A stretch of 64,000 bases of DNA from Erwinia sp050410775 (GCF_050410775.1 NZ_CP191229.1), one strand, 5' to 3'; counted from the first letter of the stretch, positions 1-9,283 are shown. Made by a program: numbers and translations. Notes: a model not told the origin generated them from the letters alone.

Positions 1-383
1 TCCAGCAGATGCGACAGCTGCAGCGTTTTTGATACCATCTCTACCTGATGACGGATCTCCGCTTTCGGTACACCATTCACCTTCAGGCCATAGCCCATAT
101 TTTCCGCCACGGTCATATGCGGGTAGAGGGCATAAGACTGGAATACCATCGCCACGCCGCGGTGGGCAGGGGCGACATCGTTCATCACCTCATCCCCAAT
201 CAGAATTTCGCCGCCGCTGACCTCTTCAAGACCGGCGATAAGCCGCAACAGCGTCGATTTCCCACAGCCGGAAGGACCGACAAATACGGCGAACTCGCCA
301 TCCTCAATATCCAGCTGAACATTTTTCAGCGTTTCCGTTTTGCCAAAGTATTTGGCGACGTTTCTCAGTCTGATGCTGGACAT
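1..383 (-). CDS. ganK: Galactan-oligosaccharide ABC transporter ATPase GanK (partial, C-terminus outside window)
   Basis: This is the ATP-hydrolysing subunit of a MalK/UgpC-type sugar importer, expected to sit as a dimer on the cytoplasmic face of the GanF-GanG permeases. Only the N-terminal 127 codons are present; the gene runs off the left edge. Visible motifs are Walker A (GPSGCGKST, about residue 37) and the Q-loop (FQSYALYPHM, about residue 83). The start at 383 gives the usual MalK-like beginning (MSSIRLRNVAKYFGK). It is divergent from ganE, with which it shares a 324-bp control region containing a palindromic operator. The gan assignment comes from its neighbours, since the ATPase alone could serve other MalK-type importers. 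Confidence 0.9.
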   Translation of the reverse strand, partial: MSSIRLRNVAKYFGKTETLKNVQLDIEDGEFAVFVGPSGCGKSTLLRLIAGLEEVSGGEILIGDEVMNDVAPAHRGVAMVFQSYALYPHMTVAENMGYGLKVNGVPKAEIRHQVEMVSKTLQLSHLL

Positions 384-421
384 GCTAATCCTTACCCGAA
401 AAGGAGCGTTGCCGCGTTGAT

Positions 422-437
422 TGTATTACGTATAACA
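422..437. promoter_or_regulatory. Probable GanR operator in the ganK-ganE intergenic region
   Basis: The sequence TGTATTACGTATAACA is a near-perfect palindrome around a central TACGTA. A closely related palindrome (TGTTATACGTCATACT) lies at 9439-9454 between ganL and ganR. Two similar palindromes in front of the gan transcription units, together with a LacI-family gene in the locus, suggest that GanR binds here. The site lies 39 bp upstream of the ganK start. Binding is inferred, not shown. Confidence 0.65.
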
Positions 438-522
438 AGTCTTGAGGCGCCTGTGATTGCTGATTCTGATAGGGTGACTATAACGCTGCCCGGAAACAGT
501 CCCTACGGCCTGTTTTCATTTT

Positions 523-538
523 TGTAATACGGATCACA
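523..538. promoter_or_regulatory. Probable CRP (cAMP receptor protein) site upstream of ganE
   Basis: TGTAATACGGATCACA fits the TGTGA-N6-TCACA consensus with nine of ten conserved positions. It lies between the divergent ganK and ganE genes, as expected for catabolite-controlled sugar operons. The rest of the 384-707 gap has no gene; a weaker half-palindrome resembling the GanR operator (TGTTATACC...) begins at 682, just ahead of the ganE ribosome-binding site. Confidence 0.6.
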
Positions 539-707
539 TATCGGAAATTCCGGGGTGGAGGGGTTGCCCGCTTGCGCGTAGCTTATGCTCTCAGTATGCG
601 GTGGCAGACGTCGGACTGACGATTTTTTCTGCTGCTATTGTGACGTGTTATGCCGAAGTGCAGCGTCAATAAAATCAAAAATGTTATACCTTCACATGGG
701 GTCAGCA

Positions 708-1928
708 ATGAAAATCAGAACGACCGTCACGCTGCTTTTGTCAGCCTTAGCGCTGAGTCAGATGGCGCAGGCCGCACAGCAACTTACCGTTTGGGAAGAT
801 ATTAAAAAATCGGACGGGATCAAAACCGCCGTTGCCGATTTCCAGAAGCAGTACAACGTGGAGGTGAAAGTGCAGGAGATGCCTTTCGCCCAGCAGATTG
901 AGAAACTGCGCCTGGACGGGCCTGCCGGTATCGGGCCTGATGTGCTGGTTATTCCTAACGATCAGCTTGGCAGTTCCATTATTCAGGGACTGCTGAGCCC
1001 GATCTCCCTGAGCCCTGAGCAGCAGGCTGCCTATACGCCTTCAGCCATGACCGCTTTTACCCAGGAAAAAGTGGTCTACGGCGTGCCTAAAGCCGTGGAA
1101 ACGCTCGTGCTGATTTACAACAAAGATCTGCTGCCCGCACCGCTGAAAACCCTTAATGACTACCGTGCATTCTCTGCGAAACAGCGGGCGGCGAAGCAGT
1201 ATGGTCTGCTGGCGAAATTCGATCAGCTTTACTACAGCTGGGGCGTTATCGCGCCGATGGGCGGCTACATCTTCGCGAAAAACGATCAGGATGCGCTGAA
1301 TGTTAACGATGTGGGCCTGAACACGCCCGGAAGCGTGGAGGCCGTCACTTATCTGAAAAGCTTCTTCACCGACGATTTGCTTCCCCGGGGCATCCTTGGG
1401 GATAACGGCCTGAATGCAATCGACTCCCTGTTCACCGAGAAAAAAGCGGCGGCAGTGATTAACGGCCCCTGGGCGTTTCAGCCTTACCAGGCCGCCGGGA
1501 TTAACTATGGCGTCGCACCCCTGCCAGACCTGCCCAACGGCAAGCCGATGAGTTCCTTCCTGGGCGTGAAGGGGTATGTGGTATCGACCTGGAGTAAAGA
1601 TAAAGAGTTGGCGCAGCAATTTATTAACTTTATCAATCAGCCCCAGTATGTGAAAGAGCGTTATCTGAAGACTCAGGAGATCCCGCCGGTGGTCGCGCTG
1701 ATGAACGATCCCATTATTAAAGATGATGAAAAAGCCAGCGCCGTAGCGTTGCAGGCCACCCGAGCATCGGCGATGCCGGGCGTCCCTGAGATGCAGGAAG
1801 TCTGGGGACCGGCCAATGCGGCGCTGGAACTTAGCGCCACCGGCAAGGCGGAACCGAAGGCCGCGCTGGATAACGCCGTCAGCCAGATCTCGATGCAAAT
1901 CGAGGCGATGCAGGCCAGTAACCAGTAA
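708..1928 (+). CDS. ganE: Periplasmic galactan-oligosaccharide-binding protein GanE
   Basis: This is a MalE-like extracellular solute-binding protein of 406 residues that would capture beta-1,4-galactan oligomers in the periplasm and deliver them to GanFGK. The start at 708 gives a clean signal peptide (MKIRTTVTLLLSALALSQMAQAA, cleavage after AQA), preceded by a GGGG ribosome-binding site. An in-frame upstream start at 585 would put about 40 unsuitable residues before the signal peptide. The mature protein has the family layout: LTVWEDIKKSDGI at the N-terminus and the NGPWAFQPYQAAGI segment typical of maltose-type binding proteins near residue 255. It is the first gene of the ganEFGAB operon. 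Confidence 0.9.
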   Translation: MKIRTTVTLLLSALALSQMAQAAQQLTVWEDIKKSDGIKTAVADFQKQYNVEVKVQEMPFAQQIEKLRLDGPAGIGPDVLVIPNDQLGSSIIQGLLSPISLSPEQQAAYTPSAMTAFTQEKVVYGVPKAVETLVLIYNKDLLPAPLKTLNDYRAFSAKQRAAKQYGLLAKFDQLYYSWGVIAPMGGYIFAKNDQDALNVNDVGLNTPGSVEAVTYLKSFFTDDLLPRGILGDNGLNAIDSLFTEKKAAAVINGPWAFQPYQAAGINYGVAPLPDLPNGKPMSSFLGVKGYVVSTWSKDKELAQQFINFINQPQYVKERYLKTQEIPPVVALMNDPIIKDDEKASAVALQATRASAMPGVPEMQEVWGPANAALELSATGKAEPKAALDNAVSQISMQIEAMQASNQ

Positions 1929-1968
1929 GCCACTTCGCGGGATATCCCGCACTGATGAGGATCGTGGT

Positions 1969-3276
1969 GTGATTTTATCTCCCAGTGAAAAGCTGACGCT
2001 GGACAAGCGTCAGCGCCGACATGCCGTTACCGGACTGCTGTTTGGGCTAATCCCCGGTTTCGGCCAGTTTTACCATCGCCAGTGGGCCAAGGGGGCCTGT
2101 TTTTTCCTGTTGTTGAGCAGCTTTATCGGCGTGTTTCAAAACTTCCTGCACGAAGGACTGTGGGGACTGGCGACGCTGGGTGAGGAAGTGCCGCGTGATA
2201 ACTCTATCTTCCTGCTGGCAGAAGGCATTCTCAGCGTACTGATCGTCGCATTTGGGCTGACGTTATGGGGGCTCTCGCTGCGTGATGCCTGGGTAAACGG
2301 CCGCAGGCGCGACGAAGGACAGCAGTTAAACAGCGTACGTAAACAGTATCAGCTGCTGCTGCGGGAAGGCTTTCCCTATCTGATGATCACGCCTGGCTTT
2401 GTCCTGCTGGTCTTTGTGGTGGTGTTTCCCATCCTGTTTGGCTTCGCCATCGCTTTTACCAATTATAACCTCTACCACACGCCGCCGGCGAAGCTGGTGG
2501 ACTGGGTCGGCTTTAAGAACTTTATCAATATTTTCACCCTGTCGATCTGGCGTTCCACCTTTTTTGACGTGCTGCAGTGGACGGTCGTCTGGACGCTGCT
2601 GGCCACCACCTTGCAGTGTACGGTTGGCGTCATGCTGGCGATCCTGGTCAATCAGAAGGACCTGCGCTTTAAACCCCTGATCCGCACTATCTTTATTCTG
2701 CCGTGGGCGGTGCCAGGGTTTGTCACCATTCTGGTTTTTGCCGGGATGTTTAACGACAGCTTCGGCGTGATTAATAACGCTATTCTCAGCTTCTTTGGCA
2801 TAGAGCCGATCGCCTGGATGACCGATCCGTTCTGGAGCAAAACCGCGCTGATACTGATGCAAACCTGGCTGGGCTTTCCCTTTGTGTTTGCCATGACCAC
2901 TGGCGTATTGCAGGCAATCCCCGACGATCTCTATGAGGCGGCGATCATGGACGGCGCCAGCGCCTGGACGAGGCTGAAAACCATCACTTTGCCGCTGGTG
3001 CTCTACGCCATCGCACCCATCATCATCACGCAATACACCTTTAACTTTAATAACTTCAATATTATCTATCTGTTTAACAATGGCGGACCGGCGGTAGCGG
3101 GTTCCAATGCAGGCGGCACCGATATTCTGGTCTCCTGGATTTATAAATTAACCATGTCTTCATCGCAATATGCTATTGCCGCCACCATCACCATCCTGCT
3201 GTCGATCTTCGTGGTCGGGCTGGCGCTCTGGCAGTTCCGCGCGACGAAATCGTTTAAGCAAGATGAGATGGCATAA
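1969..3276 (+). CDS. ganF: Galactan-oligosaccharide ABC transporter permease GanF (MalF-like)
   Basis: This is an inner-membrane permease of 435 residues, the MalF-type partner in the importer. Several hydrophobic segments are visible (about residues 30-60, 85-110, 145-175, 215-240, 250-275, 305-330, 355-380 and 400-425). The cytoplasmic coupling loop that contacts the ATPase is clear: EAAIMDGASAWTRLKTITLP, about residues 324-343. The start is taken as GTG at 1969, with GAGG about 9 bases upstream; the open frame continues upstream into ganE in another reading frame but encodes an arginine-rich stretch without family character. It lies 40 bp after ganE and 10 bp before ganG. Confidence 0.88.
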   Translation: MILSPSEKLTLDKRQRRHAVTGLLFGLIPGFGQFYHRQWAKGACFFLLLSSFIGVFQNFLHEGLWGLATLGEEVPRDNSIFLLAEGILSVLIVAFGLTLWGLSLRDAWVNGRRRDEGQQLNSVRKQYQLLLREGFPYLMITPGFVLLVFVVVFPILFGFAIAFTNYNLYHTPPAKLVDWVGFKNFINIFTLSIWRSTFFDVLQWTVVWTLLATTLQCTVGVMLAILVNQKDLRFKPLIRTIFILPWAVPGFVTILVFAGMFNDSFGVINNAILSFFGIEPIAWMTDPFWSKTALILMQTWLGFPFVFAMTTGVLQAIPDDLYEAAIMDGASAWTRLKTITLPLVLYAIAPIIITQYTFNFNNFNIIYLFNNGGPAVAGSNAGGTDILVSWIYKLTMSSSQYAIAATITILLSIFVVGLALWQFRATKSFKQDEMA

Positions 3277-3286
3277 GGAAGCGAAC

Positions 3287-4138
3287 ATGGCAAAGTCTGT
3301 CAGTATCAAACGGGAAAAGTGGCTACGCCTGACCCTCACCTGGCTGGTGGTGTTAGCGGTGTCGGCGATCATCATCTATCCACTGGTGTGGACGGTCGGG
3401 GCGTCGCTGAATGCCGGTAACAGCCTGCTCAGCAGCGCAATTATTCCTGATAATCTCTCATTCCAGCATTACCAGAATCTGTTTAACGGCACGGTGCCGT
3501 ATCTCACCTGGTACTGGAACTCGATGAAAATCAGTTTTCTGACCATGCTGTTAACCTTAATCAGCGTAAGCTGTACTGCCTACACCTTTTCTCGTTTTCG
3601 CTTCAAGGGACGGCAAAACGGCCTGATGCTTTTTCTGCTCTTACAGATGATCCCGCAGTTTTCCGCGCTGATCGCCATTTTTGTGCTGTCGCAGCTACTG
3701 GGGCTGATCAACAGCCATCTGGCGCTGGTGCTGATTTATGTCGGCGGCATGATCCCGATGAATACCTATCTGATGAAGGGCTATCTTGACGCCATTCCGC
3801 GCGATCTGGATGAGTCGGCGCGGATGGACGGCGCCGGTAATTTCCGCATCTTTATTGAAATTATTATGCCGCTCTCGAAGCCCATTCTGGCCGTGGTGGC
3901 GCTGTTCTCTTTTACCGGCCCGCTGGGCGATTTTATTCTCTCCAGCACCATATTGCGCACCCCCGAGCAGTTCACGCTGCCGATTGGGCTTTATAACCTC
4001 GTGGCGCAGAAAATGGGAGCCAGCTACACCACCTATGCGGCAGGCGCGGTACTGATTGCCGTACCGGTCGCCATACTTTACCTGGCCTTGCAGAAATACT
4101 TTGTTTCAGGCCTGACCTCGGGCAGTACTAAAGGATAA
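3287..4138 (+). CDS. ganG: Galactan-oligosaccharide ABC transporter permease GanG (MalG-like)
   Basis: This is the second permease subunit, 283 residues, of the MalG type with six predicted membrane segments. It carries the EAA-type coupling motif (DESARMDGAGNFRIFIEII, about residues 188-206) and ends in the short hydrophilic tail usual for MalG homologues (SGLTSGSTKG), which in MalG reaches into the ATPase dimer. The start at 3287 follows an AAGGAAGC ribosome-binding site; upstream in-frame codons overlap ganF. Three bases separate its stop from the ganA start, so translation is probably coupled. Confidence 0.9.
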   Translation: MAKSVSIKREKWLRLTLTWLVVLAVSAIIIYPLVWTVGASLNAGNSLLSSAIIPDNLSFQHYQNLFNGTVPYLTWYWNSMKISFLTMLLTLISVSCTAYTFSRFRFKGRQNGLMLFLLLQMIPQFSALIAIFVLSQLLGLINSHLALVLIYVGGMIPMNTYLMKGYLDAIPRDLDESARMDGAGNFRIFIEIIMPLSKPILAVVALFSFTGPLGDFILSSTILRTPEQFTLPIGLYNLVAQKMGASYTTYAAGAVLIAVPVAILYLALQKYFVSGLTSGSTKG

Positions 4139-4141
4139 AAC

Positions 4142-5323
4142 ATGCGAATCAGACCTCTGTTTATTGCCCTGGCGCTGGCCTGGGCAACGCCTCTGCTCGC
4201 GGCAAATACCGCGGCGGACCCGCAGCCTACCGGTTTTGTGAAGGGTGCCGATATCTCAACCCTGGCGGAGCTGGAGAAACAGGGCGGGAAATTTTATAAC
4301 GCGAACAATGAGTTGCAGGACCCGATTGCGATCCTGAAGGCGAACGGCATCAACACTATCCGCCTGCGGCTGTGGGTCGATCCCAGAGACAGCAGCGGCA
4401 ACGTCTACGGCGGCGGCACCAACGATCTGGAGACCACGCTGGCGCTGGCAAAACGGGCAAAAGCGCAGGGCATGAAACTGCTGCTGGATTTCCATTACAG
4501 CGATTTCTGGACCGATCCTGGCAAGCAGTTTAAGCCGAAAGCCTGGGAAAACCTCAGCTTCCCCCAGCTGGAAAAGCAGGTCCATGACTATACCCGTGAC
4601 GTTATCGCGCGTTTCAAGCGGGAGGGCGTACTGCCGGAAATTGTTCAGATTGGTAACGAGCTGAATGGCGGCATGCTCTGGCCGGATGGCAAAAGCTGGG
4701 GGCAAGACGGCGGCGAGTTCGATCGGCTGGCGGCGCTGCTGAAGGCGGCTATCGGTGGGCTGCGGCAAAACCTCAGCGATCCCGCTGAGGTGAAGATCAT
4801 GCTGCATCTGGCGGAGGGCACCAAAAATGAGATGTTCCGCTGGTGGTTCGATGAAATCAGCCAGCGGCAGGTGCCATTCGATGTGATAGGTCTGTCGATG
4901 TACACCTACTGGAACGGACCGATCGCAGCCCTGAAAGCCAATATGGATGATATCAGCCAGCGCTATCAGAAGGATGTGATGGTGGTGGAGGCGGCCTACG
5001 GCTACACCCTGGAAAACTGCGACAGCGCGGAGAACAGCTTTCAGGCAAAAGAAGAGAAGGATGGCGGCTATCCTGCCAGCGTCGCCGGACAGACGGCCTA
5101 TCTGCTTGAGCTGATGCAGGCGATCCGCACGGTGCCGGAAGGGCGCGGTAAAGGGCTGGTCTACTGGGAGCCCACCTGGATTGCGGTGCCGGGTAATAGC
5201 TGGGCCACGCCTGCCGGCATGAAGTATATCCACGACGAGTGGAAACAGGGTAACGCCCGCGAAAATCAGGCGCTTTTTGACTGCAAAGGGAAAGTGTTGC
5301 CGTCAATTCAGGTATTCCATTAA
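4142..5323 (+). CDS. ganA: Endo-beta-1,4-galactanase GanA (GH53), exported
   Basis: This is a glycoside hydrolase family 53 enzyme of 393 residues that cuts beta-1,4-galactan of pectin side chains into short oligomers. A signal peptide is evident (MRIRPLFIALALAWATPLLA), placing it in the periplasm as reported for Dickeya GanA. Family hallmarks are GADISTLAELEKQG near the N-terminus, LLDFHYSDFWTDPG, the acid/base glutamate in IVQIGNELNGG and the nucleophile glutamate in VVEAAYGYT. The product feeds GanEFGK import and GanB hydrolysis. Bacillus naming is reversed (GanB is the endo enzyme there); the Dickeya convention is used here. Confidence 0.93.
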   Translation: MRIRPLFIALALAWATPLLAANTAADPQPTGFVKGADISTLAELEKQGGKFYNANNELQDPIAILKANGINTIRLRLWVDPRDSSGNVYGGGTNDLETTLALAKRAKAQGMKLLLDFHYSDFWTDPGKQFKPKAWENLSFPQLEKQVHDYTRDVIARFKREGVLPEIVQIGNELNGGMLWPDGKSWGQDGGEFDRLAALLKAAIGGLRQNLSDPAEVKIMLHLAEGTKNEMFRWWFDEISQRQVPFDVIGLSMYTYWNGPIAALKANMDDISQRYQKDVMVVEAAYGYTLENCDSAENSFQAKEEKDGGYPASVAGQTAYLLELMQAIRTVPEGRGKGLVYWEPTWIAVPGNSWATPAGMKYIHDEWKQGNARENQALFDCKGKVLPSIQVFH

Positions 5324-5370
5324 CACATTAGCGTTAGGGCTGATGTTTATGACAGTTCCGAGGATCAGAT

Positions 5371-7428
5371 ATGAGTAAATTTCCACCGCTGAGTGCCAGA
5401 GTGAACGCGTTACTGCATGGCGCGGATTACAACCCCGAACAGTGGGAAAAGACGCCGGAAATCATTGAAGAAGATATGACAATGATGAAGCAGGCGCACT
5501 GCAACGTAATGTCGGTCGGAATTTTCAGCTGGGCGAAACTGGAGCCCAGTGAGGGAAACTACGATTTCGGCTGGCTGGACCAGATCCTGGGGAAGCTGCA
5601 CCAGAACAATATTGCGGTATTTCTTGCCACGCCGAGCGGCGCGCGGCCGGCGTGGATGTCGCAAAAATATCCGGAAGTCCTGCGCGTGGGGCGCGACCGC
5701 GTGCCGGCGCTGCACGGCGGGCGGCATAATCACTGTATGACTTCTCCGGTTTATCGTCAGAAAGTGCAGGCGATGAATACGCAGCTGGCGGCGCGCTATG
5801 CGCACCATCCGGCGGTGATTGGCTGGCACATCTCAAATGAATATGGGGGCGAATGCCACTGTGAACGCTGTCAGAGCGCCTTCCGTGACTGGCTGCAACG
5901 GCGCTACGAGACGCTCGATAACCTGAATCATGCCTGGTGGAGTGATTTCTGGAGCCACACCTACAGCGACTGGTCGCAGGTTGTCTCTCCTGCGCCTCAG
6001 GGCGAGCTCTCCATCCATGGCCTTAACCTCGACTGGCGACGCTTTATGACCGATCAGGTGACGGATTTCTGTGCCCAGGAGATTAAACCGCTGAAGGCGG
6101 CCAATCCAGGTCTGCCCGCCACCACCAATTTTATGGAATATTTTTACGACTACGACTACTGGAAACTGTCGCAGCCGCTTGATTTTATCTCCTGGGATAG
6201 CTATCCGATGTGGCACAGCGAGAAGGATGAAACCACGCTGGCCTGCTACACCGCCATGTATCACGATCTGATGCGTACGCTGAAGCAGGGTCAGCCGTTT
6301 GTGCTGATGGAGTCGACGCCGAGCGCCACTAACTGGCAGCCTACCAGTAAGCTGAAAAAGCCGGGTATGCATATTCTCTCATCATTGCAGGCGGTGGCGC
6401 ATGGTGCGGATTCCGTGCAGTACTTCCAGTGGCGGAAAAGCCGGGGGTCCGTCGAGAAATTCCACGGCGCAATCGTCGATCACGTCGGGCATCTGGATAC
6501 GCGTGTCGGACGCGAGGTCAGCGAGCTGGGGCGCATGCTGGCGGCGATGACCCCGGTACAGGGAAGCCGCGTGGAAGCGAAAGTGGCGATTATCTTCGAC
6601 TGGGAGAGCCGCTGGGCGATGGATAACGCGCAGGGTCCCCGTAACCTCGGCCTCCATTATGAAAGTACGGTAGCCGGACACTATCGTACCTTCTGGGAGC
6701 AGGGGGTGGCGGTCGATGTGATCAACGCCGATGCCGATCTCAGCGGCTACTCGCTGGTCATTGCGCCGATGCTCTATATGGTGCGGGACGGATTTGCCGG
6801 ACGTGCTCAACAGTTTGTTGAGCAGGGTGGAAACTTTGTCGCCAGCTACTGGACAGGGATCGTGAATGAAAGCGATCTCTGCCATCTCGGGGGATTCCCC
6901 GGGCCGCTGCGTCCGCTTCTCGGGATCTGGGCGGAAGAGATTGACAGCCTGGCGGACGGTGAATTTAACGCCATCCGCGGCGTCAGCGGGAACTCGCTCG
7001 GGCTGAGTGGTCCGTATCAGGTACGCGAACTTTGCGAACATATCCATCTGGAAGGCGCGATTTCACTTGCCAGCTATCAGTCAGATTTTTATGCCGGTAA
7101 GCCTGCGGTGACGGTGAATGAGGTGGGGAACGGCAGGGCCTGGTATATCGCCTCGCGCAACGATCACGCCTTCCATCGCGATTTTTACGGTTCACTGATC
7201 GTAAGGCTGGGGCTGCCAAGGGCGCTGGCGGTGGATTTCCCTCCTGGCGTTACTGCACATCGTCGTACCGATGGCGAACAGTCTTTTATTTTCATTCAGA
7301 ACTTCAGCGCGTCAGCGCAAAGTCTCTCTCTACCAGGAGAGATGCGCGATCTGATTGATGACGAGCCGGTAAGCGGATCGCTGACGCTGGCGCCGTGGGG
7401 CTGTCGGGTTCTATGCGCTCCCTTATAA
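5371..7428 (+). CDS. ganB: Exo-galactanase/beta-galactosidase GanB (GH42), cytoplasmic
   Basis: This is a glycoside hydrolase family 42 beta-galactosidase of 685 residues without signal peptide, which would release galactose from imported galacto-oligosaccharides. The family layout is complete: catalytic TIM barrel with the acid/base glutamate in WHISNEYGGECHC (about residue 157) and the nucleophile glutamate in VLMESTPSATNWQ (about residue 314), then the Rossmann-like trimerisation domain and a small C-terminal beta domain. The cysteines CHCERC suggest the zinc cluster known in GH42. It lies 47 bp after ganA, with GAGGATCAG ahead of the start. Confidence 0.93.
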   Translation: MSKFPPLSARVNALLHGADYNPEQWEKTPEIIEEDMTMMKQAHCNVMSVGIFSWAKLEPSEGNYDFGWLDQILGKLHQNNIAVFLATPSGARPAWMSQKYPEVLRVGRDRVPALHGGRHNHCMTSPVYRQKVQAMNTQLAARYAHHPAVIGWHISNEYGGECHCERCQSAFRDWLQRRYETLDNLNHAWWSDFWSHTYSDWSQVVSPAPQGELSIHGLNLDWRRFMTDQVTDFCAQEIKPLKAANPGLPATTNFMEYFYDYDYWKLSQPLDFISWDSYPMWHSEKDETTLACYTAMYHDLMRTLKQGQPFVLMESTPSATNWQPTSKLKKPGMHILSSLQAVAHGADSVQYFQWRKSRGSVEKFHGAIVDHVGHLDTRVGREVSELGRMLAAMTPVQGSRVEAKVAIIFDWESRWAMDNAQGPRNLGLHYESTVAGHYRTFWEQGVAVDVINADADLSGYSLVIAPMLYMVRDGFAGRAQQFVEQGGNFVASYWTGIVNESDLCHLGGFPGPLRPLLGIWAEEIDSLADGEFNAIRGVSGNSLGLSGPYQVRELCEHIHLEGAISLASYQSDFYAGKPAVTVNEVGNGRAWYIASRNDHAFHRDFYGSLIVRLGLPRALAVDFPPGVTAHRRTDGEQSFIFIQNFSASAQSLSLPGEMRDLIDDEPVSGSLTLAPWGCRVLCAPL

Positions 7429-7477
7429 GGATGCCATCCACTGAAGGGCGGCAGCAGTGCCGCCTACGGAGAGAGTA

Positions 7478-7792
7478 ATGGTCAGTCTTAAATCGTTCAA
7501 AAACTACTTCAGCCGCCAGCCGCTTCCTCCTGCCAGCGCGCCGGTAGATACGGCATTGCTGGACCAGCTGCTGCGCTGCTTCGGCGGGCGGGATAATATC
7601 GTGCAGGTGGACGCCTGTATGACGCGCCTGCGGGTGAGCGTGAAGTCGCTGGCCGCCGTTGATACCGCAGGGTTACAGCAGGCGGGCGCGATTGGCGTGG
7701 TGATTCTGGGCCATGAGGTACATGCTATTTTTGGCACGCAGTCCGATCGTCTGCGGCAGCTGCTGGAAGCCCGCTTTTTTCAGGGGGCGTAA
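7478..7792 (+). CDS. Orphan soluble PTS EIIB domain (glucose family) at the end of the gan operon
   Basis: This 104-residue protein is a stand-alone EIIB domain of the glucose/N-acetylglucosamine PTS family. The phosphorylation-site signature is intact: DACMTRLRV, about residues 48-56, with the cysteine that accepts phosphate from an EIIA. The family motif GVVILGHEVHAIFGTQSD follows. About 25 polar residues precede the domain. No EIIC or EIIA gene is near, and the operon encodes an ABC importer, so a transport role is unlikely; a regulatory or phosphate-accepting role is inference. The start at 7478 follows GGAGAGAG; an earlier start at 7457 is less well supported. Confidence 0.8.
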   Translation: MVSLKSFKNYFSRQPLPPASAPVDTALLDQLLRCFGGRDNIVQVDACMTRLRVSVKSLAAVDTAGLQQAGAIGVVILGHEVHAIFGTQSDRLRQLLEARFFQGA

Positions 7793-7948
7793 CGTCGGCT
7801 TGAGGTGTAGTAACGCCTCCTTCTGGAAGCCAGTCCGGGCGGGGGCGGAAAAGGCTGCGGGATGGCCAGGGTTTGCGTCACCAAGTTAAAACCACTCTGA
7901 TACTGCCTCCATTTTCTTCACGGTAACGTTATCAGCTATCAGCAACCA

Positions 7949-7978
7949 GGCAGGATAACCGTTCGCGGTTATCCTGCC
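7949..7978. terminator. Hairpin between the convergent gan operon and ganL
   Basis: There is a perfect 13-bp stem (GGCAGGATAACCG and its complement) closed by a TTCG tetraloop. It lies between the convergent EIIB gene and ganL, where a bidirectional transcription stop is expected. No T-run follows on either strand, so it may act through Rho or protect transcript ends rather than be a classic intrinsic terminator. Confidence 0.55.
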
Positions 7979-8020
7979 TCAGCACATGCAGCCCTTATGG
8001 AATGACTGCCTGCGCCCTCC

Positions 8021-9283
8021 TTACCACCAGGCTTCGACCTGCACGCCGAAGTTCCAGGTATTATCGGCGGTGCCGTCCTGAAAACTGTTGCCCTGTTCGG
8101 AGTCGTTCAGGTAGGAGGCAAACACGCGCAGTTCCGGCCGTGACATAAATTCCGGCCCCGCCGCCAGCCCCAGCGCGAGCGTATATTTCTGTCCGGCCTG
8201 TTTGTAGTCGCTGCCGTCGCGGTTTTTATCCTTCTGCCAGAATCCGCCCGCCTCGCCGATACCCCGGACATAGTCGGTAAACTGATATTGTGCGCGTCCA
8301 ACCAGCGACAGCAGCGTGCTTTCATCGGTAAACGCGGTCACCTTATCCGCCGAGCCCCAGGTAAAGACCTGATTGATGGAGAACTTGTCCGTCACCGGCA
8401 GCAGACCGGTATTGATCACGCGATAGCCTTTCGCGTCGCTGGTATCGTTCCACATATCGTACCAGCCGCCACCCTGAGAGATCATATTCTGCGCCAGGCC
8501 TTTATCGGCGTACTGCACTACCAGCTTCTGGTAGCCACCCCAGATATCCTGGCTGATTTCACCGGTCAGCATCACACCATTATCGGCGTCATACAATCCG
8601 CCATACTCTTTCTGCTTTTTAGTGGTATTTGGCATGGCGTAATCAACGCCAAACTCTGTCCATGCGCCATTCCAGGGCTTCCAGCCGGCGTAGCGGAGAT
8701 CGATATAGTTGATGTTAACGTCATTGTCGCCGTCAACGCGATAGTCGACATCATTGGCGTCGCCCCGCAGCCAGGCGACAGAGATGGCGCCCGGACCAAG
8801 GGTATAGTTTTCAATACCGGCACCGGAGCCGGAAATATTCCAGTATTTGGTGTCAATAATATGCAGGTCGTGGCGCTGGTAGTAACGTTTCCCGCCCCAG
8901 ATTACGGCGTTTTTGTCGCCGGGGATCAGGCCTTTGATCTGGAGATTAAGCTGCCGCAGGCCAAACTGCGCATCGTCACCAAGGGTCGTTTCGTTATCAT
9001 TTGAACCATCGGAGAACATGCTGACCATAGTATCGATATAAAAACTGACGTCGTCCTTTTGATAAACCTCGCTGCCCAGCTCAATTTCGCCGTAGGTATC
9101 GCCTTCATTTCCCAGACGGCCGAGTTTGTTTTTTTGCCACTCTTCTATGCCGCCATCCTGTGACACACCTACGCCACCACGCAGATAACCGTGAAAGTCG
9201 AGGTTATCGATAGCGGCAGAGAGGCCAGGAGAAGTCAGCGCTGCGGCGAGCGCCACGGCGATAGTACAACGTCTTGTGTTCAT
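8021..9283 (-). CDS. ganL: Oligogalactan-specific outer-membrane porin GanL (LamB-like)
   Basis: This is a 420-residue outer-membrane beta-barrel porin of the carbohydrate porin (LamB-related) class that would let galactan oligomers into the periplasm. It has a signal peptide (ALAAALTSPGLSA), the GRLGNEGDTYGEIELG segment typical of sugar porins, alternating amphipathic strands and a C-terminal aromatic residue (VEAWW) used for barrel assembly. The start at 9283 follows AGAGGGAAAC. It is divergent from ganR and convergent with the gan operon. The name rests on homology of the whole locus to the Dickeya gan cluster. Confidence 0.87.
   Translation of the reverse strand: MNTRRCTIAVALAAALTSPGLSAAIDNLDFHGYLRGGVGVSQDGGIEEWQKNKLGRLGNEGDTYGEIELGSEVYQKDDVSFYIDTMVSMFSDGSNDNETTLGDDAQFGLRQLNLQIKGLIPGDKNAVIWGGKRYYQRHDLHIIDTKYWNISGSGAGIENYTLGPGAISVAWLRGDANDVDYRVDGDNDVNINYIDLRYAGWKPWNGAWTEFGVDYAMPNTTKKQKEYGGLYDADNGVMLTGEISQDIWGGYQKLVVQYADKGLAQNMISQGGGWYDMWNDTSDAKGYRVINTGLLPVTDKFSINQVFTWGSADKVTAFTDESTLLSLVGRAQYQFTDYVRGIGEAGGFWQKDKNRDGSDYKQAGQKYTLALGLAAGPEFMSRPELRVFASYLNDSEQGNSFQDGTADNTWNFGVQVEAWW

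Noticed and set aside
1041..2006. 321-codon minus-strand frame opposite ganE
   Set aside because: It lies fully antisense to a well-supported gene, is rich in Arg and His without family motifs, and has no ribosome-binding site.
4256..5233. 325-codon minus-strand frame opposite ganA
   Set aside because: It is a shadow of the GH53 gene; no recognisable protein features.
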